The notes under the pieces were generated by a model. That model searched no databases. It saw only the letters and a program-made list of their open reading frames with translations, and had not been told where the DNA came from. Source: Flavobacteriales bacterium UBA6049 (GTDB lineage: Bacteria; Bacteroidota; Bacteroidia; Flavobacteriales_G; Salibacteraceae). From it: a DNA stretch of 9,470 nt. Both the position numbers and the translations under genes were made by a program. The DNA is taken from NCBI GenBank assembly GCA_002429085.1, contig DIYR01000112.1:1-9470 (forward strand), given 5' to 3'. Below are positions 1 to 6,829 of the stretch, one piece after another; position 1 is the first letter of the stretch, and the number at the start of each line of letters is the position of its first letter.

Positions 1-184
1 TGTATACATGTGGATGTTCTACAAAAAACAAGTGATTTTTTGGTGTGATGGGTTCTCGCTCACCTTCAAGCTTTCGGTTTTCAAGCTTCAATTGAACGAT
101 ACCATCAAAAATGCTTTGCTGATAATCCCAAGCTTGTTGATAGTCAACAAGTCCTAAGTCTTTAAAATGTACGGGTATCCCCAC
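1..184 (-). CDS. lipB: Octanoyltransferase LipB, N-terminal part (cut by window edge)
   Basis: LipB moves the octanoyl group from octanoyl-ACP to a lysine of lipoyl domains (E2 subunits, GcvH), the first step of lipoate synthesis in the cytoplasm. Sixty-one codons are visible. They begin GIPVHFKDLGLVDYQ after a GTG start at 184-182 and end with the family hallmark FFVEHPHVYT, which corresponds to the E. coli segment VEHPPVFTQG. The catalytic Cys and Lys of the family lie beyond the window. I chose GTG because it is the only start codon near the expected N-terminus, and only 3 nt separate it from the TAG stop of the upstream isomerase gene. This spacing suggests translational coupling and a shared transcript. 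No clear Shine-Dalgarno sequence is present, as is usual in Bacteroidetes. Family assignment is firm; the exact start is likely but not certain. Confidence 0.9.
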   Translation of the reverse strand, partial: MGIPVHFKDLGLVDYQQAWDYQQSIFDGIVQLKLENRKLEGEREPITPKNHLFFVEHPHVY

Positions 185-187
185 TCT

Positions 188-1168
188 CTAGAATTTAGCC
201 AACTCAGACTTTAACAGATCAATGGAATCTATTGCCATAATGTCTACCTGATTTAGTTCAGATAAATAATAGCTAATCCAATCGCCTAAGTGTATGTGAT
301 AGAACGCTTGTTCAATAGAAGAGTTTCCTTTGCTCCAAACTTCTTTCACATTCTTTGTGTGCTTCTCAATAATTTGCTTGTTGATCTCTACTCGTTTTTG
401 ATTTCGATCGAAGTCGCTTGCATTTCTTAAGAAGAGAGCATAAATCTGATCTGTTCCATTTTCCCAACCCACTAACTCGTTGTGATTCATTTCTGGAATA
501 ACTGCATGCCAACACAGCATTTTGCTATTCTCATTTAATTGTTGGCGTAACCTTACGGCAACTCCTTCAAAACCATCGATAGTGTAAATTACAGGTAAGG
601 TTCCTTTCATTTCACTAGCAAGTTGTTCTGCCATTTCCATTATTGTGCCTTGCTCATTACTAAGAAGGGTAGCTGAATTATCCAATTGCAGGTGCAGATC
701 ATCAATTAAGCCATAATGATGGAGTACAATGAATTGAAGTGTTAGAGAGTACCCTAACATACTTCTAGGTGGATTTCCTCCTGGGACAACCAAGTGGTTG
801 TATCCTTTTTCGTTTGCAATTTCTGCAGCTTTTCCACCAGAAGTAACGATAAAGATTTCTGCATTTCGATTCATTGCTTCTTCCAATGCAGATATGGTTT
901 CTTCAGTATTTCCGCTATAGCTATTGGCAATAACTAAAGTGTTTTCGTTTACAAAGGCTGGCAGATGGTAGTTTTTATTCACTACAATAGGAGCCTTACA
1001 TTGATCTGCAACTAAATCTGCTACGATAGTACCGCCAATACCTGATCCACCAAGACCAGTAATTACAACTTTGTTTATGTGCTTGTTGGATGGTTTCAAA
1101 TGGGTAGATTCGGCAATTTGAAGTGCTTCTGAAATATGCTTTGGAAGAGATGCAATAAGGGACTTCAT
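188..1168 (-). CDS. Bifunctional phosphoglucose/phosphomannose isomerase (SIS-domain family)
   Basis: This cytoplasmic enzyme interconverts fructose-6-phosphate with glucose-6-phosphate and with mannose-6-phosphate, linking glycolysis to sugar-nucleotide precursors. The 326-residue protein has two SIS-type sugar-phosphate isomerase lobes. Visible motifs are GLGGSGIGG (38-46), SYSGNTEET (83-91), which binds the phosphate, GGNPPRS (130-136), an Arg-rich RLRQQLNENSK segment (206-216), and NHNELVGWE (228-236), whose Glu231 fits the catalytic Glu of the family. The C-terminal helix carries His291/His293 and ends in IDSIDLLK, whose Lys320 fits the catalytic lysine. The start MKSLIASLPK matches the usual family N-terminus and the length is normal. 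In place of the common VDPTPV segment before the final helix it has VDIMAI (308-313). The gene follows a strong terminator and so probably has its own promoter. lipB begins 3 nt after its stop. It should not be confused with the unrelated classical pgi family. Confidence 0.93.
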   Translation of the reverse strand: MKSLIASLPKHISEALQIAESTHLKPSNKHINKVVITGLGGSGIGGTIVADLVADQCKAPIVVNKNYHLPAFVNENTLVIANSYSGNTEETISALEEAMNRNAEIFIVTSGGKAAEIANEKGYNHLVVPGGNPPRSMLGYSLTLQFIVLHHYGLIDDLHLQLDNSATLLSNEQGTIMEMAEQLASEMKGTLPVIYTIDGFEGVAVRLRQQLNENSKMLCWHAVIPEMNHNELVGWENGTDQIYALFLRNASDFDRNQKRVEINKQIIEKHTKNVKEVWSKGNSSIEQAFYHIHLGDWISYYLSELNQVDIMAIDSIDLLKSELAKF

Positions 1169-1190
1169 GTGTAGATCTTTATTTAGGGTT

Positions 1191-1218
1191 GCAAGATAGG
1201 GTATTCCTTAGGCAGCAA
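1191..1218 (-). promoter_or_regulatory. Candidate Bacteroidetes-type promoter of the isomerase-lipB unit
   Basis: On the minus strand a TTG (1218-1216) is followed after 17 nt by TATCTTGC (1198-1191), a partial match to the Bacteroidetes consensus TTG-N17-23-TAnnTTTG. It lies 22 nt before the isomerase ATG and downstream of the receptor-gene terminator, where a new promoter is expected. Two positions of the -7 element deviate from consensus, so this is a positional inference supported by a weak motif. Confidence 0.4.
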
Positions 1219-1272
1219 GTGTTCTAAAAGTATTGATAAATGTTGATTCATCTGGTAGAGAGAAGGATAAAC

Positions 1273-1302
1273 AAAAAAGCACTTCTATTAAGAAGTGCTT
1301 TT
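1273..1302 (-). terminator. Rho-independent terminator of the TonB-dependent receptor gene
   Basis: A perfect inverted repeat pairs GCACTTCT (1279-1286) with AGAAGTGC (1291-1298) across a 4-nt loop. It is extended by four A/T pairs to a 12-bp stem. On the minus strand the stem is followed by six T residues (1278-1273). It lies 25 nt beyond the stop of the receptor gene. Because A- and T-tracts flank both sides, it could also terminate plus-strand transcription, but no plus-strand gene leads into it. Confidence 0.9.
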
Positions 1303-1326
1303 AAGTATAATGAGCTGCTGATTAAG

Positions 1327-3315
1327 TTAGTAGCCAAATCGAATATTGGCTCCAGCTTTTACCCATCTGCCGGGTTGCTGAACATTTCCAATATCTACAT
1401 AATCAATATCGAAGAGGTTATTTGCTTGAACATACATGCTTATCTTTTTGTTCAGTTGTGCTCTTAGTTGCAGGTCACTCAATAAAACTGGATCATAGGC
1501 ATTTTCAATTCCTTGTGCATCTGTGTAATCTCCTTCTCGTTCTTGGAAGGAAATCATCCAGTCAGCAAAAAGAATTTTAGAGAATCTAAAGTGTAGACCA
1601 ACATCTACTTTATGAGCTAAGTAATCTAGTGCATAGATACTTGAAAATCCATCTGTGTTAGCATCTGCCCAAAGATGTGTATAGCTTGCAGAAACTCTTT
1701 TTAAAGGAAGTTTTTCAAGAGTAGAACTTAGGTTATAAACGAAGTCAGCTTCAATACCATTCATGGTAATTTCTGTGATGTTTGCAGCTTGTGTGCCTTC
1801 TTCTCCATCGTAGGTAATCCAATCGATCATATTACTGCCTTCTCTTCTAAAGTAGGCGAGATGTCCCCTTGCAGTAGAGCTCGTGTATTTAAACCCTCCT
1901 TCATAGTTTAAAGATTCTTCTGGTTCAAGATCTTCACTTCCTTGTGCTCCTCCAAGGCTATAGTACAAATCTGTGAAGCTTGGGAATCGGAAAGATTTAT
2001 TGATACTACCGTAAGCCCTTAAATTTTCTAGAATTCTAACACTTGCATCTATACCAGGTAAGAAATCTTCTCCAAATCGATTATTTGTATTGTACAATGC
2101 TCCAGCAGAAATGTGAAACCACTTGTGATTATATGATTGTTCAAAGTAGATGCTGTGATTTTCTCTCCAATCACTTAAGTCATAAACTGCTGAAGGGTGT
2201 TCGTTTACTACTTGCTCTACACCATCTTTAGGTTTTCCTAAGTTATTGCTGTTTACACCTTCAAAACGGTAATCGTATCCAATACTGGTTTTACCTAAAA
2301 AGCTTTCATAAGTAGCATTTATTTCTGCCCCGTATACATCTGTTCTATGGTAGTTATGACTAGTATACCACGTAACTGTATCACCTTCATTAGATGCAAA
2401 TCCGCCTCCTGGAATTCTATGGTAATAACCTTCTCCCTCTCGGAATAACTCAAAACGATCAAAGTGTCTACGGTAATATGCTCTAGGTGTAATTACAAGT
2501 TGATTTTCTTTGCCTAATCGTAGTTTACCAACTAAAGACGTGAATTGAGCTTTATTTTTCTCTTGTTGGTAAGGAAATCTTGCAGAATAGAAATTTTGGG
2601 CACCAAACAATTTTTCATTTTGACCAAGATTAAAACGAATCTCATGCTTTCCTAATCTTGCTTCAGATTCCCAAAAAACATTCAATTGTTCAAAATCTGT
2701 ATTTCTTTCGTATCCATCAGATGCTTTTCTTTCTACACTAAACCTGTGACTTGTGTTTTTGTGAACTAAAGTTGCAGATGTACCTAGTTGGGTATATCCA
2801 AAATCTCCAACAGATACGTTGGCCTGAACTTCGTTTTCGATTGGGTTTCTAGTAATAATGTTTATGGCTCCAGCAAATGCATTTGGCCCGTAGATTCTAG
2901 CAGCACCACCATGTAAAACTTCAATTCGTTCTATATCCACAAGTGATACAGGTAGGTTCATACTTAAATGGCCTGTTTGTGGATCGTTCATCTTAATTCC
3001 GTTTAATAGAACTAATACTTGCTCGAATGATGATCCTCGTATGCTCAAATCGGCCTGAACCCCTAAAGGGCCTCTTTGACGCACATCAATGTTACTTACG
3101 TATTCTAATAATTCTGGAATACTTTGAACTGCAGACTGTTCTATTTCTTGTTTTGTAATAAGAGTAACTTTTCTTGCGACTTCTTCGAACTCAACACTGC
3201 CACGAGTAGCAGTTACCTGAAATTCTTTCAAGTTTGAGTCGAGTTTTGTGGTAGTTTCTTGAGCATATGTAGCTCCGGTCAAGAGTAGGGCAACGGTAAG
3301 TATCTGCTTCATCAT
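1327..3315 (-). CDS. TonB-dependent outer-membrane receptor, BtuB/Cir-like
   Basis: Predicted 22-stranded outer-membrane barrel with a plug, importing a scarce ligand (cobalamin, siderophore or similar) with TonB-ExbBD energy. The 662-residue protein starts with a signal peptide (MMKQILTVALLLTGATYA, likely cut after Ala18). A TonB-box-like stretch, EFQVTATR (31-38), comes next. The plug domain runs about 42-158 and includes LSIRGSSFEQVLVLLNG (90-106), IERIEVLHGGAARIYG (128-143) and AFAGAINIITR (146-156), all typical of the plug family. The remainder is rich in alternating aromatic strands, contains the segment FRFPSFTDLYY typical of BtuB/Cir-type barrels, and ends GANIRFGY with a C-terminal aromatic residue as in outer-membrane proteins. 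It lacks the N-terminal carboxypeptidase-like domain and the SusD partner of polysaccharide-uptake receptors, and its small size suits a vitamin or metal-complex transporter. Two ATGs occur in tandem at the start; the first is used here. The gene is alone in its transcription unit. The ligand cannot be told from the sequence: no cobalamin riboswitch is visible upstream. Confidence 0.92.
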   Translation of the reverse strand: MMKQILTVALLLTGATYAQETTTKLDSNLKEFQVTATRGSVEFEEVARKVTLITKQEIEQSAVQSIPELLEYVSNIDVRQRGPLGVQADLSIRGSSFEQVLVLLNGIKMNDPQTGHLSMNLPVSLVDIERIEVLHGGAARIYGPNAFAGAINIITRNPIENEVQANVSVGDFGYTQLGTSATLVHKNTSHRFSVERKASDGYERNTDFEQLNVFWESEARLGKHEIRFNLGQNEKLFGAQNFYSARFPYQQEKNKAQFTSLVGKLRLGKENQLVITPRAYYRRHFDRFELFREGEGYYHRIPGGGFASNEGDTVTWYTSHNYHRTDVYGAEINATYESFLGKTSIGYDYRFEGVNSNNLGKPKDGVEQVVNEHPSAVYDLSDWRENHSIYFEQSYNHKWFHISAGALYNTNNRFGEDFLPGIDASVRILENLRAYGSINKSFRFPSFTDLYYSLGGAQGSEDLEPEESLNYEGGFKYTSSTARGHLAYFRREGSNMIDWITYDGEEGTQAANITEITMNGIEADFVYNLSSTLEKLPLKRVSASYTHLWADANTDGFSSIYALDYLAHKVDVGLHFRFSKILFADWMISFQEREGDYTDAQGIENAYDPVLLSDLQLRAQLNKKISMYVQANNLFDIDYVDIGNVQQPGRWVKAGANIRFGY

Positions 3316-3342
3316 GACACGTTTGTTTTATGATTCGGGCGG

Positions 3343-3350
3343 CAAGTATA
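3343..3350 (-). promoter_or_regulatory. Candidate -7 element of the receptor gene promoter
   Basis: The minus strand reads TATACTTG followed by CCGCCCG. This differs by one base from the Bacteroidetes TAnnTTTG element and has the C/G-rich segment often seen just after it. The receptor ATG is 27 nt downstream, giving a 5' leader of roughly 20 nt. No TTG at the usual -33 spacing is apparent, so confidence is modest. Confidence 0.42.
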
Positions 3351-3606
3351 GTCTATTATTGACTCGTTAGGATAGGTATAATTTAAATCTGAAAAAGTAT
3401 AAGGTGTATGTTTTATAATTTAGAAAGTTTTTCGATGTTAAAGACCTGTAAATGATTGCTTTGGTGTTATTTTTAGTATTCCGTATTAGAGATATAAATA
3501 ACTAAGAGAAAGCAAATAGAAGGGCTTAATGTAGAAACTATAGGTTATGTTATCACCTAACTCAATATCAACGAATTATTACAAATGCGTAAAACTGATA
3601 AGGAAT
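3351..3606. other. AT-rich intergenic spacer without a recognisable gene
   Basis: The stretch between the scoB terminator and the receptor promoter candidate is strongly AT-rich, with stops in all frames and no convincing coding potential. I looked for a cobalamin riboswitch B12-box, tRNA-like folds and long inverted or direct repeats and saw none. One short imperfect inverted repeat, TAGGT...ACCTA (about 3541-3559), is too weak to interpret. It probably holds regulatory sequence for the receptor gene. Confidence 0.6.
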
Positions 3607-3631
3607 AAAAAAAGGGAGTAAAAACCCCCTT
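3607..3631 (-). terminator. Rho-independent terminator after scoB
   Basis: On the minus strand AAGGGGGT pairs with ACTCCCTT (8 bp, one G-U pair) across a 4-nt T loop, followed by a run of T residues (3613-3607, two of which can pair into the stem). It lies 28 nt beyond the scoB stop. It is the first terminator visible after gldH, so it marks the likely end of the five-gene run. Confidence 0.85.
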
Positions 3632-3658
3632 AGATATCTTCTAATATGAACTCTGTAT

Positions 3659-4315
3659 TCAGTCCAACTTCATTTCTGGTATATCTCCTTCAATGATGAG
3701 ATTACCTGCAGTAGCATTTTTAACTTCTTCTACAGAAACTCCTGGAGCTCTTTCGATCAGTTTAAATCCTTCAGGAACTATATCTAGAACAGCTAAGTTT
3801 GTAACAACACGTTTTACACAGCCAACACCTGTTAATGGCAAAGAACATTCAGGAAGTAGCTTAGACTCTCCTTTTTTATTGGTATGCATCATGGCCACAA
3901 TTATGTTTTCCGCAGAAGCCACTAGATCCATAGCGCCTCCCATACCTTTTACCATTTTACCGGGAATTTTCCAGTTAGCTATATCACCGTTCTGGGCAAC
4001 TTCCATGGCTCCTAAAACTGTTAGCTGAACATGTTGCCCTCTAATCATAGCAAAGCTTGTTGCCGAATCAAAAAATACGGCTCCAGAAAGAGTAGTAATC
4101 GTTTGTTTACCAGCATTGATTAAATCTGCATCCTCATCTCCTTCATATGGAAAAGGCCCCATACCTAGTACACCATTTTCTGATTGAAATTCAACGTTCA
4201 CTCCTTCAGGAATGAAATTGGCCACTAATGTTGGAATACCTATTCCGAGGTTAACATACCAACCATCTTGTAATTCTTGAGCTATTCGCTTTGCTATTCC
4301 GTTCTTATCTAACAT
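3659..4315 (-). CDS. scoB: Succinyl-CoA:3-ketoacid CoA-transferase, subunit B
   Basis: Beta subunit of a family I 3-oxoacid CoA-transferase, which moves CoA between succinyl-CoA and acetoacetate (ketone-body and short-chain acid metabolism) in the cytoplasm with ScoA. The 218-residue protein is full length. It shows LGIGIPTLV (23-31), the active-site segment VEFQSENGVLGMGP with the nucleophilic Glu46 of the conserved SENG motif, FFDSATSFAMIRG (81-93), WKIPGKMVKGMGGAMDLV (115-132) and CALP-like LPECSLPLTG. These are strong hallmarks of ScoB/AtoA. The start MLDKNGIAKRIA is the usual family start. The gene lies 32 nt after the membrane glycosyltransferase-like gene, which separates it from scoA; in most bacteria the two subunit genes are adjacent. 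Exact acyl substrates (acetoacetate versus butyrate or acetate) cannot be fixed from sequence. Confidence 0.95.
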   Translation of the reverse strand: MLDKNGIAKRIAQELQDGWYVNLGIGIPTLVANFIPEGVNVEFQSENGVLGMGPFPYEGDEDADLINAGKQTITTLSGAVFFDSATSFAMIRGQHVQLTVLGAMEVAQNGDIANWKIPGKMVKGMGGAMDLVASAENIIVAMMHTNKKGESKLLPECSLPLTGVGCVKRVVTNLAVLDIVPEGFKLIERAPGVSVEEVKNATAGNLIIEGDIPEMKLD

Positions 4316-4347
4316 ATCAAGTGATGAAAATCGAGTTAAAAGTAAGA

Positions 4348-6156
4348 CTAATTTTCAGCGATGATTTCAAGCTTTGCTGAAATTGTATCAAATGAGTATT
4401 CAACTTTTTTTGGGTTGTACAAATAGATGACTAGCCTCTGAGCAGATTTGTCTAATGGCTCTAGCACTTCAGTAATAGTAATTGCTTCACTATTTCCCCA
4501 ATCGTTAGAACACCATTGAAGATTGTGTTTTTCATAATAAAACATATTACCGTTGGTGTCGCTAGCTGAAAGAAGAAGAGTTACAGGAATTTCAAACTGA
4601 CTAGGGTTTGCTTTAAAACTAGCATGAAAGCGTAGAGGTTTTAGAGGTACTTTTCCTTCTGAGAAGTCAAAAATATTCATGTACTCATTTCTAGTTGTAA
4701 GGTTGTTAATTACCGTATCCTTAGTAGGAGTATATGATAATGCTTCTGCTCTTTTAAGTAAGTACTGATCTGTAATAGGGTCTATGTACACAGTGTCGTA
4801 TGGTACATTTGGGTGGTCGTTTTTAAATCGATCTGAACTGAATAGGTACTTTGCCCATTTTGTTGGAAAGCTTTCAGATGAAATAGATGATTGTTGAGAT
4901 TGATTGAACTGTCCATATTGCCAATTCACTTCCCGTAAGCGATATCCACTAATTGTAGGAGGGTCGTTTTCTAAAAACTCTATTTGCTCGTAAAATGCAT
5001 CTGTGATATGTTCTGTTCTCCAAAGCCTGCTATGTGTAAAGTTTGCCGTTGATGCTAAATCCAGAATTGGCCAAATTAGCAATAGACTAGTAGGAGAAAA
5101 GGCTGGATAACCTTTTACAGATAGTTTTTCTGAAAGTGCCCCAACCACCAATGGGAAGAAATAGAGCGCTGCACGATCTTCTGGGTAGTTCAAGTTTAAG
5201 AGTAGTTGAAGGCTAACAATTAAAATCAGGCCTAGGACAAGGGTAAAGGAAAAGATGCTTTGTAGGCGAATGATACTTTTTACCCCACTATTCAGTGCTC
5301 TGCTGATTAAAACAAGAGCCCCCCAAATAAATGGTATGAGCATGAAATACCAGAGTTGTTCATTTCTTAAGAACATAGCCCCCATTGGAGATAGAAAGAA
5401 TGGGATGATCTCTTTACCTCCATAATATAGTAATCCGCGATTTTTTAATTCTAATATCCATATTGCCCATGGAGTCATAGCTAGCATCAGAAGTGTACCA
5501 CGAATTATGATTGAACTGATTTTTAAATCAGCATCTAATAAATACTTAATAAACAAAAAGCTTGATACAAGAAATACTCCTATGATAATGGAGAAATTGC
5601 ACATAACACTTAATGTGGCAGATGTCAAAATCAACAAGAAATAGGATTTACTTTTAGGTGCAAGAGATGCTTTTATAGTAAAAAAAATAAAGGCCACGAA
5701 AAACGCGAGAGAGCCACCATATCCTCTTGCCAAACCAAAAAATTCAATAGCAAATGGAGTACAAACCATTGCTAAGAAGAATAGCCACTTTGAAACCTTT
5801 GAGGGATAGAGCGCATCTCCAATTCGGTACGAAAAGTAGGAGTAAATGGGAAATGTTAAAAGATTCCACAATCTAATACTCCAAAATGAAAACCCGAAAA
5901 CCCTGTAGTTTAACCAGCCTGCAATTGAATTTAGAAAATGATTGTTTGCGTCCCAATATGCATCTGGAGGCATAAACGATCCGAGTTGCATATATGCTTC
6001 AAAGGTTACTGCTTCATCATAGACTAAGGGGATGTAAATACTACGGATAATAAGATACACCCATATAACAAGTGATATTAGTGTATGGCAAATGAGCTCT
6101 GTTCGACTAGAATTAGTCTCTTGACCTAACAGTACGTTGCTCAATGCGCTTTTCAT
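4348..6156 (-). CDS. Polytopic GT-C (GT39-like) glycosyltransferase-like protein with soluble C-terminal domain
   Basis: Predicted inner-membrane enzyme transferring sugar from a polyprenyl-phosphate donor to an acceptor on the periplasmic side; acceptor unknown. With the start chosen here (ATG 6156-6154, MKSALSNVLLGQ) it has 602 residues; an open frame with an earlier ATG at 6225 would add 23. Counted from that earlier ATG, the first helix is about 47-66. It is followed by a loop with the acidic pair YDEAVTF (Asp70-Glu71), as in GT-C folds, then ANNHFLNS (93-100) and FSIRLWN-like FWSIRLWNLL (114-123). FFGLARGYGGSLAFF (162-176) and YPEDRAALYFFPL (347-359) resemble other Bacteroidetes GT39-like proteins. 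About ten or more helices end near residue 392. The last 230 residues are soluble, and roughly 525-625 looks like a beta-sandwich ending in RLVIYLYNPKKVEYSFDTISAKLEI. It overlaps the end of scoA and precedes scoB by 32 nt. Fold assignment is good; activity is inferred from weakly conserved motifs. Confidence 0.75.
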   Translation of the reverse strand: MKSALSNVLLGQETNSSRTELICHTLISLVIWVYLIIRSIYIPLVYDEAVTFEAYMQLGSFMPPDAYWDANNHFLNSIAGWLNYRVFGFSFWSIRLWNLLTFPIYSYFSYRIGDALYPSKVSKWLFFLAMVCTPFAIEFFGLARGYGGSLAFFVAFIFFTIKASLAPKSKSYFLLILTSATLSVMCNFSIIIGVFLVSSFLFIKYLLDADLKISSIIIRGTLLMLAMTPWAIWILELKNRGLLYYGGKEIIPFFLSPMGAMFLRNEQLWYFMLIPFIWGALVLISRALNSGVKSIIRLQSIFSFTLVLGLILIVSLQLLLNLNYPEDRAALYFFPLVVGALSEKLSVKGYPAFSPTSLLLIWPILDLASTANFTHSRLWRTEHITDAFYEQIEFLENDPPTISGYRLREVNWQYGQFNQSQQSSISSESFPTKWAKYLFSSDRFKNDHPNVPYDTVYIDPITDQYLLKRAEALSYTPTKDTVINNLTTRNEYMNIFDFSEGKVPLKPLRFHASFKANPSQFEIPVTLLLSASDTNGNMFYYEKHNLQWCSNDWGNSEAITITEVLEPLDKSAQRLVIYLYNPKKVEYSFDTISAKLEIIAEN

Positions 6157-6814
6157 AGTGCTCACCTTGGAAAATACGTTGTACAAAAATGCCCGGAGTA
6201 TGAATCTCATTTGGGTCGAGTTCACCAGCGGGAACTAATTCTTCAACCTCGGCTACAGTAATCTTACCAGCCATAGCCATCATCGGATTGAAGTTTTTAG
6301 CAGTTGCTTTGAAAATAAGATTTCCTGCTGTATCACCTTTCCAAGCTTTTACAAAGGCAAACTCTGCTTCAAAAGCATGTTCAAGAATGTGCATTTTTCC
6401 ATTGAACTCACGAGTTTCTTTTCCTTCGGCTACTTCCGTTCCATATCCTGCTGGAGTAAAGAATGCAGGAATTCCAGCTCCAGCTGCTCTGCATCTTTCA
6501 GCTAACGTACCTTGTGGAACTAAGTCAACTTCTAGCTCACCACTTAACATTTGTTTTTCAAACAAATCATTTTCACCAACATAAGATGAAATCATCTTTT
6601 TGATTTGACGTGTTTCGAGAAGGAGACCTAAACCAAAATCATCTACACCAGCATTGTTAGAAATGCATGTTAGGTTAGAAATGCCACTGTTTCTCAATGC
6701 ATTAATTGAGTTTTCTGGAATTCCGCATAACCCAAAACCACCAAGCATAAAAGTCATACCATCTTTTACCCCTTCAATGGCTTCTGTTGCGTTTGCTACT
6801 ACTTTATTAATCAT
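6113..6814 (-). CDS. scoA: Succinyl-CoA:3-ketoacid CoA-transferase, subunit A
   Basis: Alpha subunit that pairs with ScoB to form the family I CoA-transferase; it supplies much of the CoA-binding surface. The 233-residue protein is complete, with GGFGLCGIPE (25-34), ISNNAGVDDFGLG (51-63), ISSYVGEN (75-82), LVPQGTLAERCRAAGAGIPAF (98-118), TPAGYGTEVAEGKE (120-133), AFVKAWKGDTAGNL (153-166) and the conserved C-terminal segment IHTPGIFVQRIFQGEHYEKR. The end RIEQRTVRSRD is typical of the family, so the overlap with the next gene has not truncated it. The ATG lies 15 nt after the PBP1A stop, preceded by an A-rich leader (ACAATACACACAGCA) rather than a Shine-Dalgarno sequence. Its position suggests co-transcription with gldH and PBP1A. 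Its partner scoB is 1.8 kb downstream, beyond the membrane-protein gene. Confidence 0.95.
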   Translation of the reverse strand: MINKVVANATEAIEGVKDGMTFMLGGFGLCGIPENSINALRNSGISNLTCISNNAGVDDFGLGLLLETRQIKKMISSYVGENDLFEKQMLSGELEVDLVPQGTLAERCRAAGAGIPAFFTPAGYGTEVAEGKETREFNGKMHILEHAFEAEFAFVKAWKGDTAGNLIFKATAKNFNPMMAMAGKITVAEVEELVPAGELDPNEIHTPGIFVQRIFQGEHYEKRIEQRTVRSRD

Positions 6815-6829
6815 TGCTGTGTGTATTGT

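Noticed and set aside
1240..1467. Plus-strand open frame of 75 codons
   Set aside because: It runs through the receptor terminator hairpin and antisense to the receptor C-terminus, so it is very unlikely to be a gene.
3541..3560. Short imperfect inverted repeat TAGGT...ACCTA in the spacer
   Set aside because: Five base pairs in very AT-rich sequence is expected by chance; it is not followed by a T-tract and is not repeated.
3316..3658. Possible cobalamin riboswitch before the BtuB-like receptor
   Set aside because: No B12-box-like conserved segment could be seen on the minus strand, and the spacer is too AT-rich for the expected multi-stem fold.
3693..4028. Plus-strand open frame of 111 codons
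   Set aside because: It lies wholly antisense to the well-conserved scoB, resembles no known protein and has no plausible leader; it is a frame shadow.
6157..6225. Extended N-terminus of the GT-C protein from the ATG at 6225
   Set aside because: The additional residues are encoded antiparallel to no other signal but in-frame through the conserved scoA end, and the later ATG gives a shorter overlap and an ordinary N-terminus. The longer form is possible but less likely.
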